A DNA stretch of 21,158 nt, from NCBI GenBank assembly GCA_050942695.1, contig JBMNNU010000018.1:1-21158 (forward strand), given 5' to 3'. This DNA is from JBMNNU01 sp050942695 (lineage in GTDB: Bacteria; Chloroflexota; UBA6077). Within the stretch, counting starts at the first letter, position 1; every line of letters starts with the position of its first letter. Under the pieces are notes generated by a model. It was given only the letters and a program-made list of their open reading frames with translations, searched no databases and was not told the origin of the DNA. A program made the translations under genes and the position numbers. This document shows positions 1-7,726 of the stretch, in pieces.

Positions 1-122
1 AAGGCCCGACGCTACAGATCTGGCTGTTTGTGTGAACCATCCCTCTGAAATGGGCAGGTGGCCCGCATCTTGCCGGGCTACTGCACTTATTTGCCAAAGG
101 CACCATAGCTGGAGGTGATGTC
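1..122. other. Left edge, no confident gene
   Basis: No recognisable gene was found here. One + frame stays open from base 2 to a TGA at 116-118, only 4 bases before the GTG of the next gene, so this could be the tail of an upstream gene coupled to it. The visible 38 codons match nothing I recognise and such an open stretch is expected by chance fairly often. The sequence GGAGGTGATG at 111-120 is the ribosome binding site of the next gene. Confidence 0.3.
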
Positions 123-344
123 GTGCAGGTCCAGGTAACGTTGCGAGGCGCACTGGCCGGCGAAGGCTTGCTGCAAAGACGCGTGAATGTTCATCTTCCG
201 TGGGGAGCGACGGTGGAGCACCTTATGGGCCACCTGTCGATAGCTTCCGGGGATGTGCAGATGGCGCTGATCAACGGGAGCCCTGCGGCGCGAACAACAG
301 TATTGAGCAACGGTGACCGAGTAACATTGGCTGGAGCAAACTGA
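123..344 (+). CDS. MoaD/ThiS-like small ubiquitin-fold protein
   Basis: This 73-residue protein looks like a beta-grasp sulfur-carrier-type protein of the MoaD/ThiS family (COG1977-like). The pattern is an N-terminal beta strand (VQVTLRG), a central strand and helix (VNVHLPWGATVEHLMGHL), then an ALINGSPA strand and a C-terminal GDRVTLAGAN. The GTG start is chosen because a strong GGAGGTG lies 5 bases upstream. True sulfur carriers end in Gly-Gly, which is adenylated and thiocarboxylated; this protein ends in Gly-Ala-Asn, so it cannot be a standard carrier. Tail-less relatives are often found beside tungsten or molybdenum oxidoreductase genes, but whatever precedes it lies outside the window. 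The fold assignment is inferred from pattern and length; the function is unknown. Confidence 0.65.
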   Translation: MQVQVTLRGALAGEGLLQRRVNVHLPWGATVEHLMGHLSIASGDVQMALINGSPAARTTVLSNGDRVTLAGAN

Positions 345-359
345 TCGATCGAAGGGGAT

Positions 360-400
360 GCCGAAGGAGTGGTACAACTTCTCCGGCTCCCCCTTTTTTT
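360..400 (+). terminator. Candidate Rho-independent terminator after the MoaD-like gene
   Basis: The arms GCCGAAGGAG (360-369) and CTTCTCCGGC (378-387) pair over ten positions with one mismatch and one wobble, around an 8-base loop. A C-run and then seven Ts (394-400) follow. The T-run starts 6 bases after the stem, farther than usual, so this is only a candidate. Confidence 0.35.
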
Positions 401-512
401 GGGGGCTTGCACTTTCGCTTTCGATGCCCCATCATATTGATGAACCAATTCCCAGAGCAACACAGTTGGAATGGGTTAAGAGTGTTAGCGCGCTCTGAGA
501 AGGGGCGTCAGT

Positions 513-758
513 GTGATCTGTCCTAAGTGTCTCACCATCGAAACCGAGGGCAGCCTGATATGCCGCAAGTGCGGCGCGCAACTATACACAGGGTTGTTCC
601 AACGGCCTATCGATAGGACGACAAACGAGCAGGCTGATAAGGAAAAGGCCAATAAAACGATCTCCCGAAAGGCCGGTCTAATTGCCATCGGGGTATTTGC
701 CGTGTCGGTTATCGTTCTGGTCATTGTATTGGCGATCCTGGAGATCTACATTCAATAG
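513..758 (+). CDS. Small zinc-ribbon, single-pass membrane protein
   Basis: The 81-residue protein has two CxxC knuckles, CPKC at residues 3-6 and CRKC at 17-20, forming an N-terminal zinc ribbon. A charged linker (about 30-53) follows, then one hydrophobic segment (about 54-78, GLIAIGVFAVSVIVLVIVLA) that should span the membrane. There is no signal peptide, so the ribbon is probably cytoplasmic with the helix as a C-terminal anchor. The GTG start is supported by GAGAAGGGG about 8 bases upstream, and the CxxC begins right after it. Its TAG stop (756-758) directly touches the stop codon of the convergent exonuclease gene. Proteins with this layout are common and mostly uncharacterised; no function is assigned. 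Confidence 0.7.
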   Translation: MICPKCLTIETEGSLICRKCGAQLYTGLFQRPIDRTTNEQADKEKANKTISRKAGLIAIGVFAVSVIVLVIVLAILEIYIQ

Positions 759-2159
759 TTACCTGACAGCCTCGATCGGGAACTCCTCGTACAACGCAGG
801 GACCTTTGTGTGCCATCCCAACTCTGTCGCTATTGTCTCGGCCAGTGCTTCAGACGAACTCTTCTCCCCATGCACCAGGAAAGTGGTCGTGGGCGCTTTT
901 TGGAAACCGGAAAGCCATCGCAGGATCTCGTTGCGGTCGGCGTGTGCCGAGAACCCGTCTATCTGCTCGATTTTGGCTCTTACCGGTACCATCTTGCCCA
1001 ACAGCTTCAGCTCCTTTGCCCCATCTAGTAGAGACCGGCCGCGCGTGCCTGCAGCTTGGTAGCCAACAATCAGCACAGTAGCCTTGGGGTCCGGTAAGTA
1101 TGCGTCCAGGTGGTGTAGGATGCGCCCCCCCGTGGCCATTCCGCTGGCTGAGATCAAAACCATTGCTCCCTTTCGCTCGTCGAGGGCTTCTGAACCCTCG
1201 GGCGAGCGCACGAACTCGAGCTTTTGCAAACGGAGAGGGTTCTTCCCCTCCTCTGCAAGCTGGCGCAGCTCGACCCGGTGGGCTTCAGGGTGAGAGATGA
1301 AGATAGATGTGGCATCAATAGCCATTGGGCTGTCCACGAAAACTGGTAAAACCGGTATCTGCCCCGTCTGCTCCAGAAGGTGCAGCTTATGAAGGATCTT
1401 TTGGGTTCGACCTACGGAGAACGCGGGAATCAACAGGCACCCTCCAGTTTCGTAGGCGTTAATCACCATCTGCGCTAGTTTGCGCTCTGGGTGATTATCT
1501 TCGTGCACCCGGTTTCCGTAGGTGGATTCCACGAGTAGGTAATCGGTTTCAGCTATCGGAATCGGGTCCGCCAACAACGGTTCCCCGTATCGCCCTAGAT
1601 CACCCGAGAAGACCAGCTTGATCTCCCCCTCTTGGTCTTTGACCCACATCTCCACAATAGCCGAACCTAGGATGTGACCTGCGTTTACGAGACGAACGGA
1701 GATGCCCGGCGCAATATTCGTTATCTTATTAAAACTGCAAGGCTTGAACTGTTTTAAACTCTCAACCGCCTCGGCTGCAGTGTAAAGCGGCAGCGCGGGT
1801 GAGTGCTTGGAATAACCATATCTATTAGCATGCTCCGCTTGCTCCTCTTGTAGATGGCCGGAGTCTGGAAGGAGGAGACCACACAGATCTATAGTTGGTT
1901 CAGTAGCGTATATCGGCCCTGTGTACCCTTGCTTGACCAGCCGGGGGATATATCCGGTGTGATCCAGGTGGGCATGGGTGAGAACGATGGCATCAACGGT
2001 TTCGATGTCGAATTTGGGGGAGTCCCAGTTCATGAGGCGCAGCTCTTTTAGCCCCTGGAAGAGACCGCAGTCCACCATGACCTGAGCCTTGTCCGTCGAT
2101 ACGAGGAATTTGGCGCCGGTTACGGTGCCGGCAGCACCCAAAAAACGAATAAAAGACAT
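759..2159 (-). CDS. Metallo-beta-lactamase/beta-CASP RNA exonuclease-like protein
   Basis: This 466-residue protein belongs to the MBL-fold beta-CASP family (COG1236, YSH1/CPSF-73-like), whose members cut or trim RNA in the cytoplasm using two zinc ions. Seen in the sequence: the zinc motif HAHLDH at 62-67, His162 in NAGHILGSA, Asp187 in FSGDLGR, the ESTYGNR motif at 211-217, the beta-CASP segment SASGMATGGRILHH (337-350), FSAHAD at 403-408 and the C-terminal FLVHGE at 427-432. All catalytic motifs appear intact and the length is normal. The start is placed at the ATG at 2157-2159 because AAAGGAG lies 8 bases upstream; a further in-frame ATG at 2183 has no binding site. The gene is monocistronic and converges with the zinc-ribbon gene with no spacer. 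RNA is the likely substrate by family; the precise target is unknown. Confidence 0.92.
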   Translation of the reverse strand: MSFIRFLGAAGTVTGAKFLVSTDKAQVMVDCGLFQGLKELRLMNWDSPKFDIETVDAIVLTHAHLDHTGYIPRLVKQGYTGPIYATEPTIDLCGLLLPDSGHLQEEQAEHANRYGYSKHSPALPLYTAAEAVESLKQFKPCSFNKITNIAPGISVRLVNAGHILGSAIVEMWVKDQEGEIKLVFSGDLGRYGEPLLADPIPIAETDYLLVESTYGNRVHEDNHPERKLAQMVINAYETGGCLLIPAFSVGRTQKILHKLHLLEQTGQIPVLPVFVDSPMAIDATSIFISHPEAHRVELRQLAEEGKNPLRLQKLEFVRSPEGSEALDERKGAMVLISASGMATGGRILHHLDAYLPDPKATVLIVGYQAAGTRGRSLLDGAKELKLLGKMVPVRAKIEQIDGFSAHADRNEILRWLSGFQKAPTTTFLVHGEKSSSEALAETIATELGWHTKVPALYEEFPIEAVR

Positions 2160-2302
2160 GGGGAAGCTCCTTTGGTTACCCATTAATACGGACTGGATGA
2201 CGGAAATCAGTTGACCGTAGGGTTGGCAGATTATAGCACAGGGGTTATGCTTGAAGCTGTTGGGTAAAGCGTGCTAGTATCAGGTGCAGTGTAGCAATCA
2301 GA

Positions 2303-2358
2303 GATCAGCGATCAGCGATCAGCAGTCGGCGTTAAGCTATCAGCGATTTGCGCTCAGC
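2303..2358 (+). repeat. Heptanucleotide repeat tract, GATCAGC type
   Basis: Eight consecutive 7-base units fill 2303-2358. The first three are exact GATCAGC; the other five are degenerate but each still ends in GC at the seventh position. The strict 7-base phasing over 56 bases is visible directly. It lies 130 bases upstream of the isomerase start. It resembles the short tandemly repeated heptanucleotides described in cyanobacteria, but function here is unknown. Confidence 0.75.
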
Positions 2359-2442
2359 CCTTTGGCTCTAAAGCTTCCACATCGTTGATTCCTGATGAGA
2401 TGAGATGATGGCTTCTTTGGTTGATTGTCGAGATTTTATACT

Positions 2443-2470
2443 AACTGCTGTAAGCTGACTGCTGACAGCT
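2443..2470 (+). repeat. Heptanucleotide repeat tract, GACTGCT type
   Basis: Four 7-base units at 2443-2470 all end in GCT (for example GACTGCT and GACAGCT). They end 4 bases before the TTGGGAG ribosome binding site of the isomerase gene. The tract can fold weakly through AGCTG and CAGCT, so it could affect translation initiation; this is inference. Confidence 0.6.
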
Positions 2471-2488
2471 TTTATTGGGAGTAGCGCC

Positions 2489-3427
2489 ATGAAAGACTCG
2501 TGGAGGAAGCACCTCAAACTAGGGGTCATTCAGGGGATGATGTTCCCCGACGCTGGGGGCAACAGCTCCAGAACAGTTGAAACAGCCCGGCAAATTCTAC
2601 AGGATGATCTCTTTGGTGTCCTTGTGGTAGGCCGGATGGACGATGATACGATGAAGGCCGTGAAGGCGATGGCAGCGGATGCCCACGTTGCTATCGGCAT
2701 TAGCGCTGCGCCAGTGGTGCTGGGCGGCAAGCTGAACCTGGCCAGCCTTGATGAGGGAGTCCGGGTTGCAGCCGTAGATGCTTTGAAAAAGAGCATAGAC
2801 GACGCATACTTCCTAGGAGCGCCGATAGTTGAGGTGCTGGATGGAGCCGGCAACTATCCCGGACCGGAATTGGAAGAGAAGGCTGCCGATCAGATAACTC
2901 GATCTCTTGTCGAGCTTTGCCGCTATGCTGAGAACAAGGCAACGGGTGCCTCGGTTTGGGTGCTGTTGGAGACCTTCGATCGAGCCGTGGACAAGCGAAG
3001 CGTTCTGGGTCCGAGCGATCTCGCTGTCAAAGTAGCCGCGAAGGTTAGGGCTGAGCAAGCCAACTTCGGCCTCACCATCGACATGGGCCACCTACCGTTG
3101 ATTGGAGAGGGGTACAAAGAAGCCTTAAGGACCACTAGCGAGTATCTTGTACACGTCCATCTAGGGAGTTGCATCAAAGACGATCCAAAGCACCCGGCCT
3201 ATGGCGACTCCCATCCCGCTTTCGGTGTTCAAGGCGGAGTGGCCGATGTAGCGGAGCTGGTTGAATTCCTCACAGCTCTCCAGGAAATTGGCTACTTCGA
3301 GAAGAAGGGGCTGCCTACGGGGATGCCATGGATGACCTTCGAAGTGAAACCCCAGCCGGGGCAGTCACCCGAACTACTGTTAGCCAATTGCCGGCGTGTG
3401 TTCAAAGAAGCCTGGGCTAGACTCTGA
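2489..3427 (+). CDS. Xylose-isomerase-like TIM-barrel sugar (phosphate) isomerase/epimerase
   Basis: This 312-residue protein is a member of the AP-endonuclease-2/xylose-isomerase-like superfamily (COG1082), cytoplasmic TIM barrels that isomerise or epimerise sugars and sugar phosphates with a divalent metal. The likely metal ligands are in order: Glu161 (LLETFD), Asp198 with His201 (TIDMGH), His224 (VHVHLG) and Glu285 (FEVKP), the E-D-H-E set of the family. The start ATG has TTGGGAG 6 bases upstream. The gene precedes a transketolase on the same strand, separated by 139 bases that carry a heptad repeat, so co-transcription is plausible but not shown. Members of this family act on many sugars and substrate cannot be read from sequence; a role linked to the transketolase step is inference. 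Confidence 0.85.
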   Translation: MKDSWRKHLKLGVIQGMMFPDAGGNSSRTVETARQILQDDLFGVLVVGRMDDDTMKAVKAMAADAHVAIGISAAPVVLGGKLNLASLDEGVRVAAVDALKKSIDDAYFLGAPIVEVLDGAGNYPGPELEEKAADQITRSLVELCRYAENKATGASVWVLLETFDRAVDKRSVLGPSDLAVKVAAKVRAEQANFGLTIDMGHLPLIGEGYKEALRTTSEYLVHVHLGSCIKDDPKHPAYGDSHPAFGVQGGVADVAELVEFLTALQEIGYFEKKGLPTGMPWMTFEVKPQPGQSPELLLANCRRVFKEAWARL

Positions 3428-3476
3428 GGACGCGGGGACGCGGGAGTTTGAGGCACCCACAGAGAGAGAACAGTCT

Positions 3477-3525
3477 CAGAACCCAGCACTCAGAACCCAG
3501 AACGGTCCTTAGGACTCAGGACTAA
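3477..3525 (+). repeat. 49-bp heptad repeat tract upstream of transketolase
   Basis: Seven 7-base units run from 3477 to 3525. The first four are variants of CAGAACC and the last three are variants of GGACTCA. The tract ends 41 bases before the transketolase ATG. The same two-block arrangement, unit for unit, occurs upstream of the sdhB-like gene at 9712-9760 in the same orientation relative to that gene. A short GGACGCG-type repeat (about 3428-3444) precedes it. Confidence 0.75.
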
Positions 3526-3566
3526 AAAAACCAATAGATACTCAGCACAAGTATAAGGAGAAGGGA

Positions 3567-5930
3567 ATGTCTGACGAGGCGGAGTCTAGGGTAGAGCTTC
3601 GCTACCAGGAGCAAATCGCGAACTTCCCTTATTGGGAAAAGATCAAGGACGTTGTCGATCAGTTGATGGACATAATGTTCAACTATCGACAAAGCGGCCA
3701 CCCCGGTGGCAGCCGCTCGAAGGCTCACATGCTGTTAGCAACAATGCTATCGGGAGTATCCCGATGGGATATCCGCCATCCTGAAAAGCGGTTTGGGGAC
3801 CGCTTTGTGTTGGTGGGCGGGCATACAATCCCCCTTGCTTACGCGACGTTGGCCGTTTTCAATGAGGCCCTACGCATCAAATATGCTCAGACAGGCGACC
3901 AACGCTACTTGGTTCCGAATGCTGAAGAGCGGATGCTGACCTGGGAGGACCTGCTAGGCTTTAGGCGAAACGGTGGATTGTCCGGACACGCCGAAATGGA
4001 GGGGAAAACCCTGATACTAAAATTCAACACCGGCCCCTCCGGCCATGGGACTCCTGCTTCAGCAGGCCAGGCGATGGCGCTAAAGCAAGCAGGCGCTGAG
4101 GGTGTCAAGGTATTTGCCTTTGAAGGTGAGGGAGGGCTCACTCCCGGTGGTGTTCACGAGACCCGAAACGCCGCCTGGGCCTTCGGCCTGGATAACCTCC
4201 ACTTCCTGGTGGATTGGAACAACTACGGTATCGATGACACTCCCTGTAGCGAGGTCATTCCCGGCACCCCTGCTACCTGGTTCGGCTCCTGTGGCTGGCG
4301 TGTAGTAGGGACAGAGCAGGGTTCCGAGTGGGATACCGTGACTAAAACCCTGATGGATCTGGTTTTCGGGCCAAATCCAGAGAAGGTGCCTAGTGCTGCG
4401 TGGTTTAAGACCCGCAAAGGCCGCGGCTACGGCGTGTACGATAACAAATCGCACGGTGCCCCGCTTCCGATGAACGGCGAAATATTCTGGCGGAATGCCG
4501 GAGCCTTTGCCGAGAAGTACGGAGTCAAATTTATCGGCTTCAACGAGCCTGCTCCGAAGGATCCTGCTGCGCTAAAAGAGCAGTACCGGGCCAATTTGGA
4601 AGTAGCCATCAGCGTTCTCAAATCCGACCAGGAGCTAGTGGATTACCTGGCCGACCGACTGGTCGAGCTGGGCGAGAGCGTTCCCAAAGAGATCCCATCC
4701 TTCCGGCTGGATACCAGCCGCAATCCATGGAAGGACGAGCGGATTTACGACTACGAAAACTATCCACAAGAAATGTTCGCAAAGCCCGGCGAAAAACAGC
4801 CCAACCGGGCGGGGTTGGCAAAGTGGGGGGCGTGGGTCAACGCCTTCGGCCGCGAGAACTACGGGCGCCCGCTCTTTATAGCCTGCTCAGCAGATCTTGC
4901 TGCATCAACCAATATCAACGGCTTTGCCCAAAAGTGGGGCGACATTCCGGGCTGGGGGGTTTACTGCCGCCACAGCAACCCCGAAGGATCCCTTCTCCCA
5001 ACTGAGATCACAGAGTTCACGAACGCCGGCCTCATGGCAGGCCTTGCCTCCGTTAACTTTGCGGAAGATCCCTACAGCGAGTTCCAGGGTTTCTACGGAA
5101 CCACATCCACCTACGGAGCCTTCGTATATCTCCACTACGGACTGATGAGGCTGTACAGCCAGATGGCCCAGGACTGCGACTTCAAGCTGGGCAAGATACT
5201 GTGGGTGGTAGGCCACTCAGGCCCGGAGACGGCTGAAGACTCTCGGACTCACTTCGGGATATTCTCCCCAGGCGTTACCCAACTGTTCCCCAAAGGGCAG
5301 GTTATCGACGTCCATCCCTGGGAGCACAACGAGGTGCCGGTGGTTATCGGGGCCGCTCTCAAGCAAGACGTCCCGATAGTAGCCCTCCATCTAACGCGAC
5401 CCCCTGTGGAGATCCCTGATCGAGCTGCTCTTGGCATTGACTCCCATTTCGCAGCGGCGAAGGGCGCTTATCTGATCCGGGACTACAAGCCAGGGCAAAA
5501 ACGGATGGGCACAGTGATCGTCCAGGGAACCAGCACAACGAACAATATCGTGAAGCTGCTCCCAGAGTTAGACAAGGCCGGGCTGAACGTTAAGATCGTC
5601 GCGGCCATTAGCCCCGATCTGTTCCGGCTCCAACCTGCCAGCTACCGGGATCGAATCCTCTCCCAGTCAGACCTGGTCGACTCGATGTGCGTCACCAACA
5701 GGGCGCTGCGGCTGATGTCGGACTGGATAGTGGTGAAGGTAGCAGAGGAGTACAGCATGTCCTCCGATTGGGACAATCGCTGGAGGACCGGCGGCTCTGT
5801 AGATGAAGTTGTCGCTGAGGCGCATTTATCCCCCGAGTGGATACTGAAGGGGATCGAGCGCTTCGTAGCGGATCGCGAGATCAGGCTTCGCCGCGTTGCG
5901 GAGATGGCCGAGAGCGCGTTAAAGCTCTAG
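3567..5930 (+). CDS. tkt: Transketolase, divergent long form with GEG cofactor motif
   Basis: This 787-residue protein is a thiamine-diphosphate enzyme of the transketolase family, which transfers two-carbon ketol units between sugar phosphates in the cytoplasm; usual members are about 660-700 residues. The His set expected at the active site is present: His45 (SGHPGG), His86 (GGH), His141 (SGHAE), His296 (SHGAP) and His562 (EDSRTHFG). SADL (441-444) and the probable catalytic Glu483 (ITEF) are also kept. The metal/diphosphate motif, normally GDG followed about 29 residues later by Asn, reads GEG at 187-189 (Glu188) with DWNN at 216-219. The ATG has AAGGAG 6 bases upstream. It lies downstream of a sugar isomerase gene and ends before a strong terminator. 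A transketolase acting on a non-standard sugar is possible; the family is secure, the substrate is not. Confidence 0.88.
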   Translation: MSDEAESRVELRYQEQIANFPYWEKIKDVVDQLMDIMFNYRQSGHPGGSRSKAHMLLATMLSGVSRWDIRHPEKRFGDRFVLVGGHTIPLAYATLAVFNEALRIKYAQTGDQRYLVPNAEERMLTWEDLLGFRRNGGLSGHAEMEGKTLILKFNTGPSGHGTPASAGQAMALKQAGAEGVKVFAFEGEGGLTPGGVHETRNAAWAFGLDNLHFLVDWNNYGIDDTPCSEVIPGTPATWFGSCGWRVVGTEQGSEWDTVTKTLMDLVFGPNPEKVPSAAWFKTRKGRGYGVYDNKSHGAPLPMNGEIFWRNAGAFAEKYGVKFIGFNEPAPKDPAALKEQYRANLEVAISVLKSDQELVDYLADRLVELGESVPKEIPSFRLDTSRNPWKDERIYDYENYPQEMFAKPGEKQPNRAGLAKWGAWVNAFGRENYGRPLFIACSADLAASTNINGFAQKWGDIPGWGVYCRHSNPEGSLLPTEITEFTNAGLMAGLASVNFAEDPYSEFQGFYGTTSTYGAFVYLHYGLMRLYSQMAQDCDFKLGKILWVVGHSGPETAEDSRTHFGIFSPGVTQLFPKGQVIDVHPWEHNEVPVVIGAALKQDVPIVALHLTRPPVEIPDRAALGIDSHFAAAKGAYLIRDYKPGQKRMGTVIVQGTSTTNNIVKLLPELDKAGLNVKIVAAISPDLFRLQPASYRDRILSQSDLVDSMCVTNRALRLMSDWIVVKVAEEYSMSSDWDNRWRTGGSVDEVVAEAHLSPEWILKGIERFVADREIRLRRVAEMAESALKL

Positions 5931-5950
5931 CCAAGCGTCGGGCTGTTACA

Positions 5951-5990
5951 AAAGGGGGGACGGATCATGTGATCCGCCCCCCCTTTTTTG
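5951..5990. terminator. Bidirectional Rho-independent terminator
   Basis: A G/C-rich stem pairs GGGGGG (5954-5959) plus CGGATC (5961-5966) with GATCCG (5971-5976) plus CCCCCC (5977-5982), with one bulged A at 5960 and a 4-base loop. Six Ts (5984-5989) follow, and a run of As precedes the stem. It therefore serves both the transketolase on the + strand and the convergent antiporter on the minus strand, whose stops are 68 bases apart. Confidence 0.9.
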
Positions 5991-5998
5991 AGATAATA

Positions 5999-7726
5999 CT
6001 AAGCGGATAGCTCTTCAATATCCCTCGACTGTGTTCTCTCGATCCTATCCCGCCACCACTGTACGATAGTCTGAGCCTCAATTGCGCTCACTCCGAAGCG
6101 GCGCAAGGTATGGAGGGTCATCTCCAGCGCCAATTCCAACTCCCCCATTACTACTTCCCCGATCCCGCGCCGCAGCAAGAAATCTCGCTCTTCCCAACTA
6201 TGGGTACGAACGACGATATCCAGGTTCGGATTAGCGACTCTAGCGTAGTCGGTAATCTGCCGGGCGGTAAGGGCGTCGGGGGTAGCGATGACCAGCACCC
6301 GAGCCCTTTCCAGCGCAGCATTCTCCAACAGCACCGGGTTTGCCGCATTGCCGAGAAGCGCTGCTATTCGGTGCTCTCGCAACTCTTTTACCGCTTTTTG
6401 ATCTTGGTCAATCACTATGAGAGGCAATCCCTGCTGGTGTAAGGCTCCGACGACAATTCTCCCTACTCGCCCGTACCCGCAGACAACGGCATGTTCCCGC
6501 ATCATCGCCTCCCGCTGCCTTTGGATGAAACGTGGATCGATTTCCGGTGCTGATAATATTCGGTGGGTATCCAGCCATCGGGCAAGAGGAGATGATATCT
6601 GGTGTAGTAAGGGCGATAGAACCATACTACCCGCTACTCCGGCCATCATTAGATTGAAAACTGCGGGTGTTACCGCTCCTAAATCACTTCCAACTCTAGC
6701 TAAGAGGAATGAGAACTCCGCGCATTGCGCGAGAGCCACCCCAACCAACAGCGCAGTGTGGGCTGGGTAACCGAAGATGATTGCGATGAATACCGATATC
6801 GCGCCCTTACCGAGGACGATCAGTCCGATAGTCAATAGGACCAGAGCAAAGTTCTGTGCGACAAAGACAGGGTTGACGAGCATTCCGACTGATACGAAAA
6901 AGAGGCCTGCAAACACGTCTCGCAGAGGCATCATCTCGCCAAGGATTTGGAGGGAAAGGTCTGATTCCCCCACAGTGACGCCCGCAACAAATGCCCCTAA
7001 CGCTATCGATAATCCAAAGAAAGTGGCTAAATAGGCTGCGCTCAGAGCGACCGTTGCTACCGTCAGAATAAACAGCTCGCGGTTCCTGAACGAAGCGATG
7101 AGATCGAAGAGCCATGGTAGCGCTATCAGCCCAACCGGCACGAGGATGATGATGAAGAGCAAAGCTCTACCTGCCACCCAAAGAAGATCTGTCCATAAAC
7201 CGCTGGTACCTTCAGCGAGCGCGGTGAATACGACAACTAACACGACGGTGCCCAGGTCTTGGATCGAAGACCATCCTAAAGAGATGTGGCTGTGAAGAGA
7301 GCCCAACTCCCCTCGGTCGCTCAAGATTTTGGTCAGCACTGTGCTGGATGAGTTGGAGATCACAGCTCCAAAGATTAATGCCTCGAGTGGACCAAAGCCG
7401 AGAGCAATACCCACGAGGTAACCGACCAAAATGGTAGCAAGGACCTGGAGATTTGCTCCCACGATAGCGACCTTGCCCACTCTCATTAGCTCGCGGAAGG
7501 ATAGCTGGACGCCGATGCTGAACATAAGAAATATGATTCCGATGTCCGCCAAGCCTTGAACTGCTTCGATGTCCCCCACAAAACCAGGGCTAAAGGGGCC
7601 GATGGCGATCCCAGCCAGAATATACCCCAGCGTAACGGACTGGCCCAAGCGGACGGCGAGAAATGCGCCAACGCTAGCTGCGGCAAGCCCAAATACCAAA
7701 TTGACTAGTAGGGTAGAGTTATCCAT
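5999..7726 (-). CDS. CPA2/Kef-type cation:proton antiporter with RCK domain
   Basis: This 575-residue inner-membrane protein exchanges K+ or Na+ for protons, by family. Residues about 1-385 contain some 12 hydrophobic segments typical of the Na+/H+ exchanger fold; the ion-site pair Gln156-Asp157 (SSIQDLG) follows the NSSST helix at 125-129. Residues 411 to about 530 form a cytosolic TrkA-N/RCK Rossmann domain with GYGRVGR at 417-423 and an acidic residue after the second strand (VIDQD), so NAD(H) gating is likely. No TrkA-C domain is visible after it. The ATG at 7724-7726 has only a weak AGGT-like site about 10 bases upstream. It resembles YbaL/KefB/KefC; K+ efflux is the most likely activity but ion specificity is inferred. 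The gene appears monocistronic. Confidence 0.9.
   Translation of the reverse strand: MDNSTLLVNLVFGLAAASVGAFLAVRLGQSVTLGYILAGIAIGPFSPGFVGDIEAVQGLADIGIIFLMFSIGVQLSFRELMRVGKVAIVGANLQVLATILVGYLVGIALGFGPLEALIFGAVISNSSSTVLTKILSDRGELGSLHSHISLGWSSIQDLGTVVLVVVFTALAEGTSGLWTDLLWVAGRALLFIIILVPVGLIALPWLFDLIASFRNRELFILTVATVALSAAYLATFFGLSIALGAFVAGVTVGESDLSLQILGEMMPLRDVFAGLFFVSVGMLVNPVFVAQNFALVLLTIGLIVLGKGAISVFIAIIFGYPAHTALLVGVALAQCAEFSFLLARVGSDLGAVTPAVFNLMMAGVAGSMVLSPLLHQISSPLARWLDTHRILSAPEIDPRFIQRQREAMMREHAVVCGYGRVGRIVVGALHQQGLPLIVIDQDQKAVKELREHRIAALLGNAANPVLLENAALERARVLVIATPDALTARQITDYARVANPNLDIVVRTHSWEERDFLLRRGIGEVVMGELELALEMTLHTLRRFGVSAIEAQTIVQWWRDRIERTQSRDIEELSA

Larger units (their letters stand above)
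2160..2488. other. Divergent intergenic region with promoter candidates and repeats
   Basis: This stretch separates the minus-strand exonuclease from the + strand isomerase and must hold promoters for both. For the + strand, a possible -10 TATACT lies at 2437-2442, 46 bases before the ATG, but its -35 is weak; a TTGAAG...TAGTAT pair near 2251-2280 is an alternative. The rest is largely heptad-phased repeat, listed separately. No ORF or RNA gene was recognised. Confidence 0.4.

Noticed and set aside
2..118. C-terminal tail of an upstream gene coupled to the MoaD-like gene
   Set aside because: Only 38 codons are visible, they match no family I know, and an open frame of this length is not unusual; kept as a remark only.
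389..405. Hairpin formed by five Cs, seven Ts and five Gs
   Set aside because: The stem is only five bases with no T-run after it; the hairpin just upstream followed by these Ts is a better terminator candidate.
2303..2358. CRISPR array
   Set aside because: Units are 7 bases without spacers, so this is a short tandem repeat and not repeat-spacer DNA.
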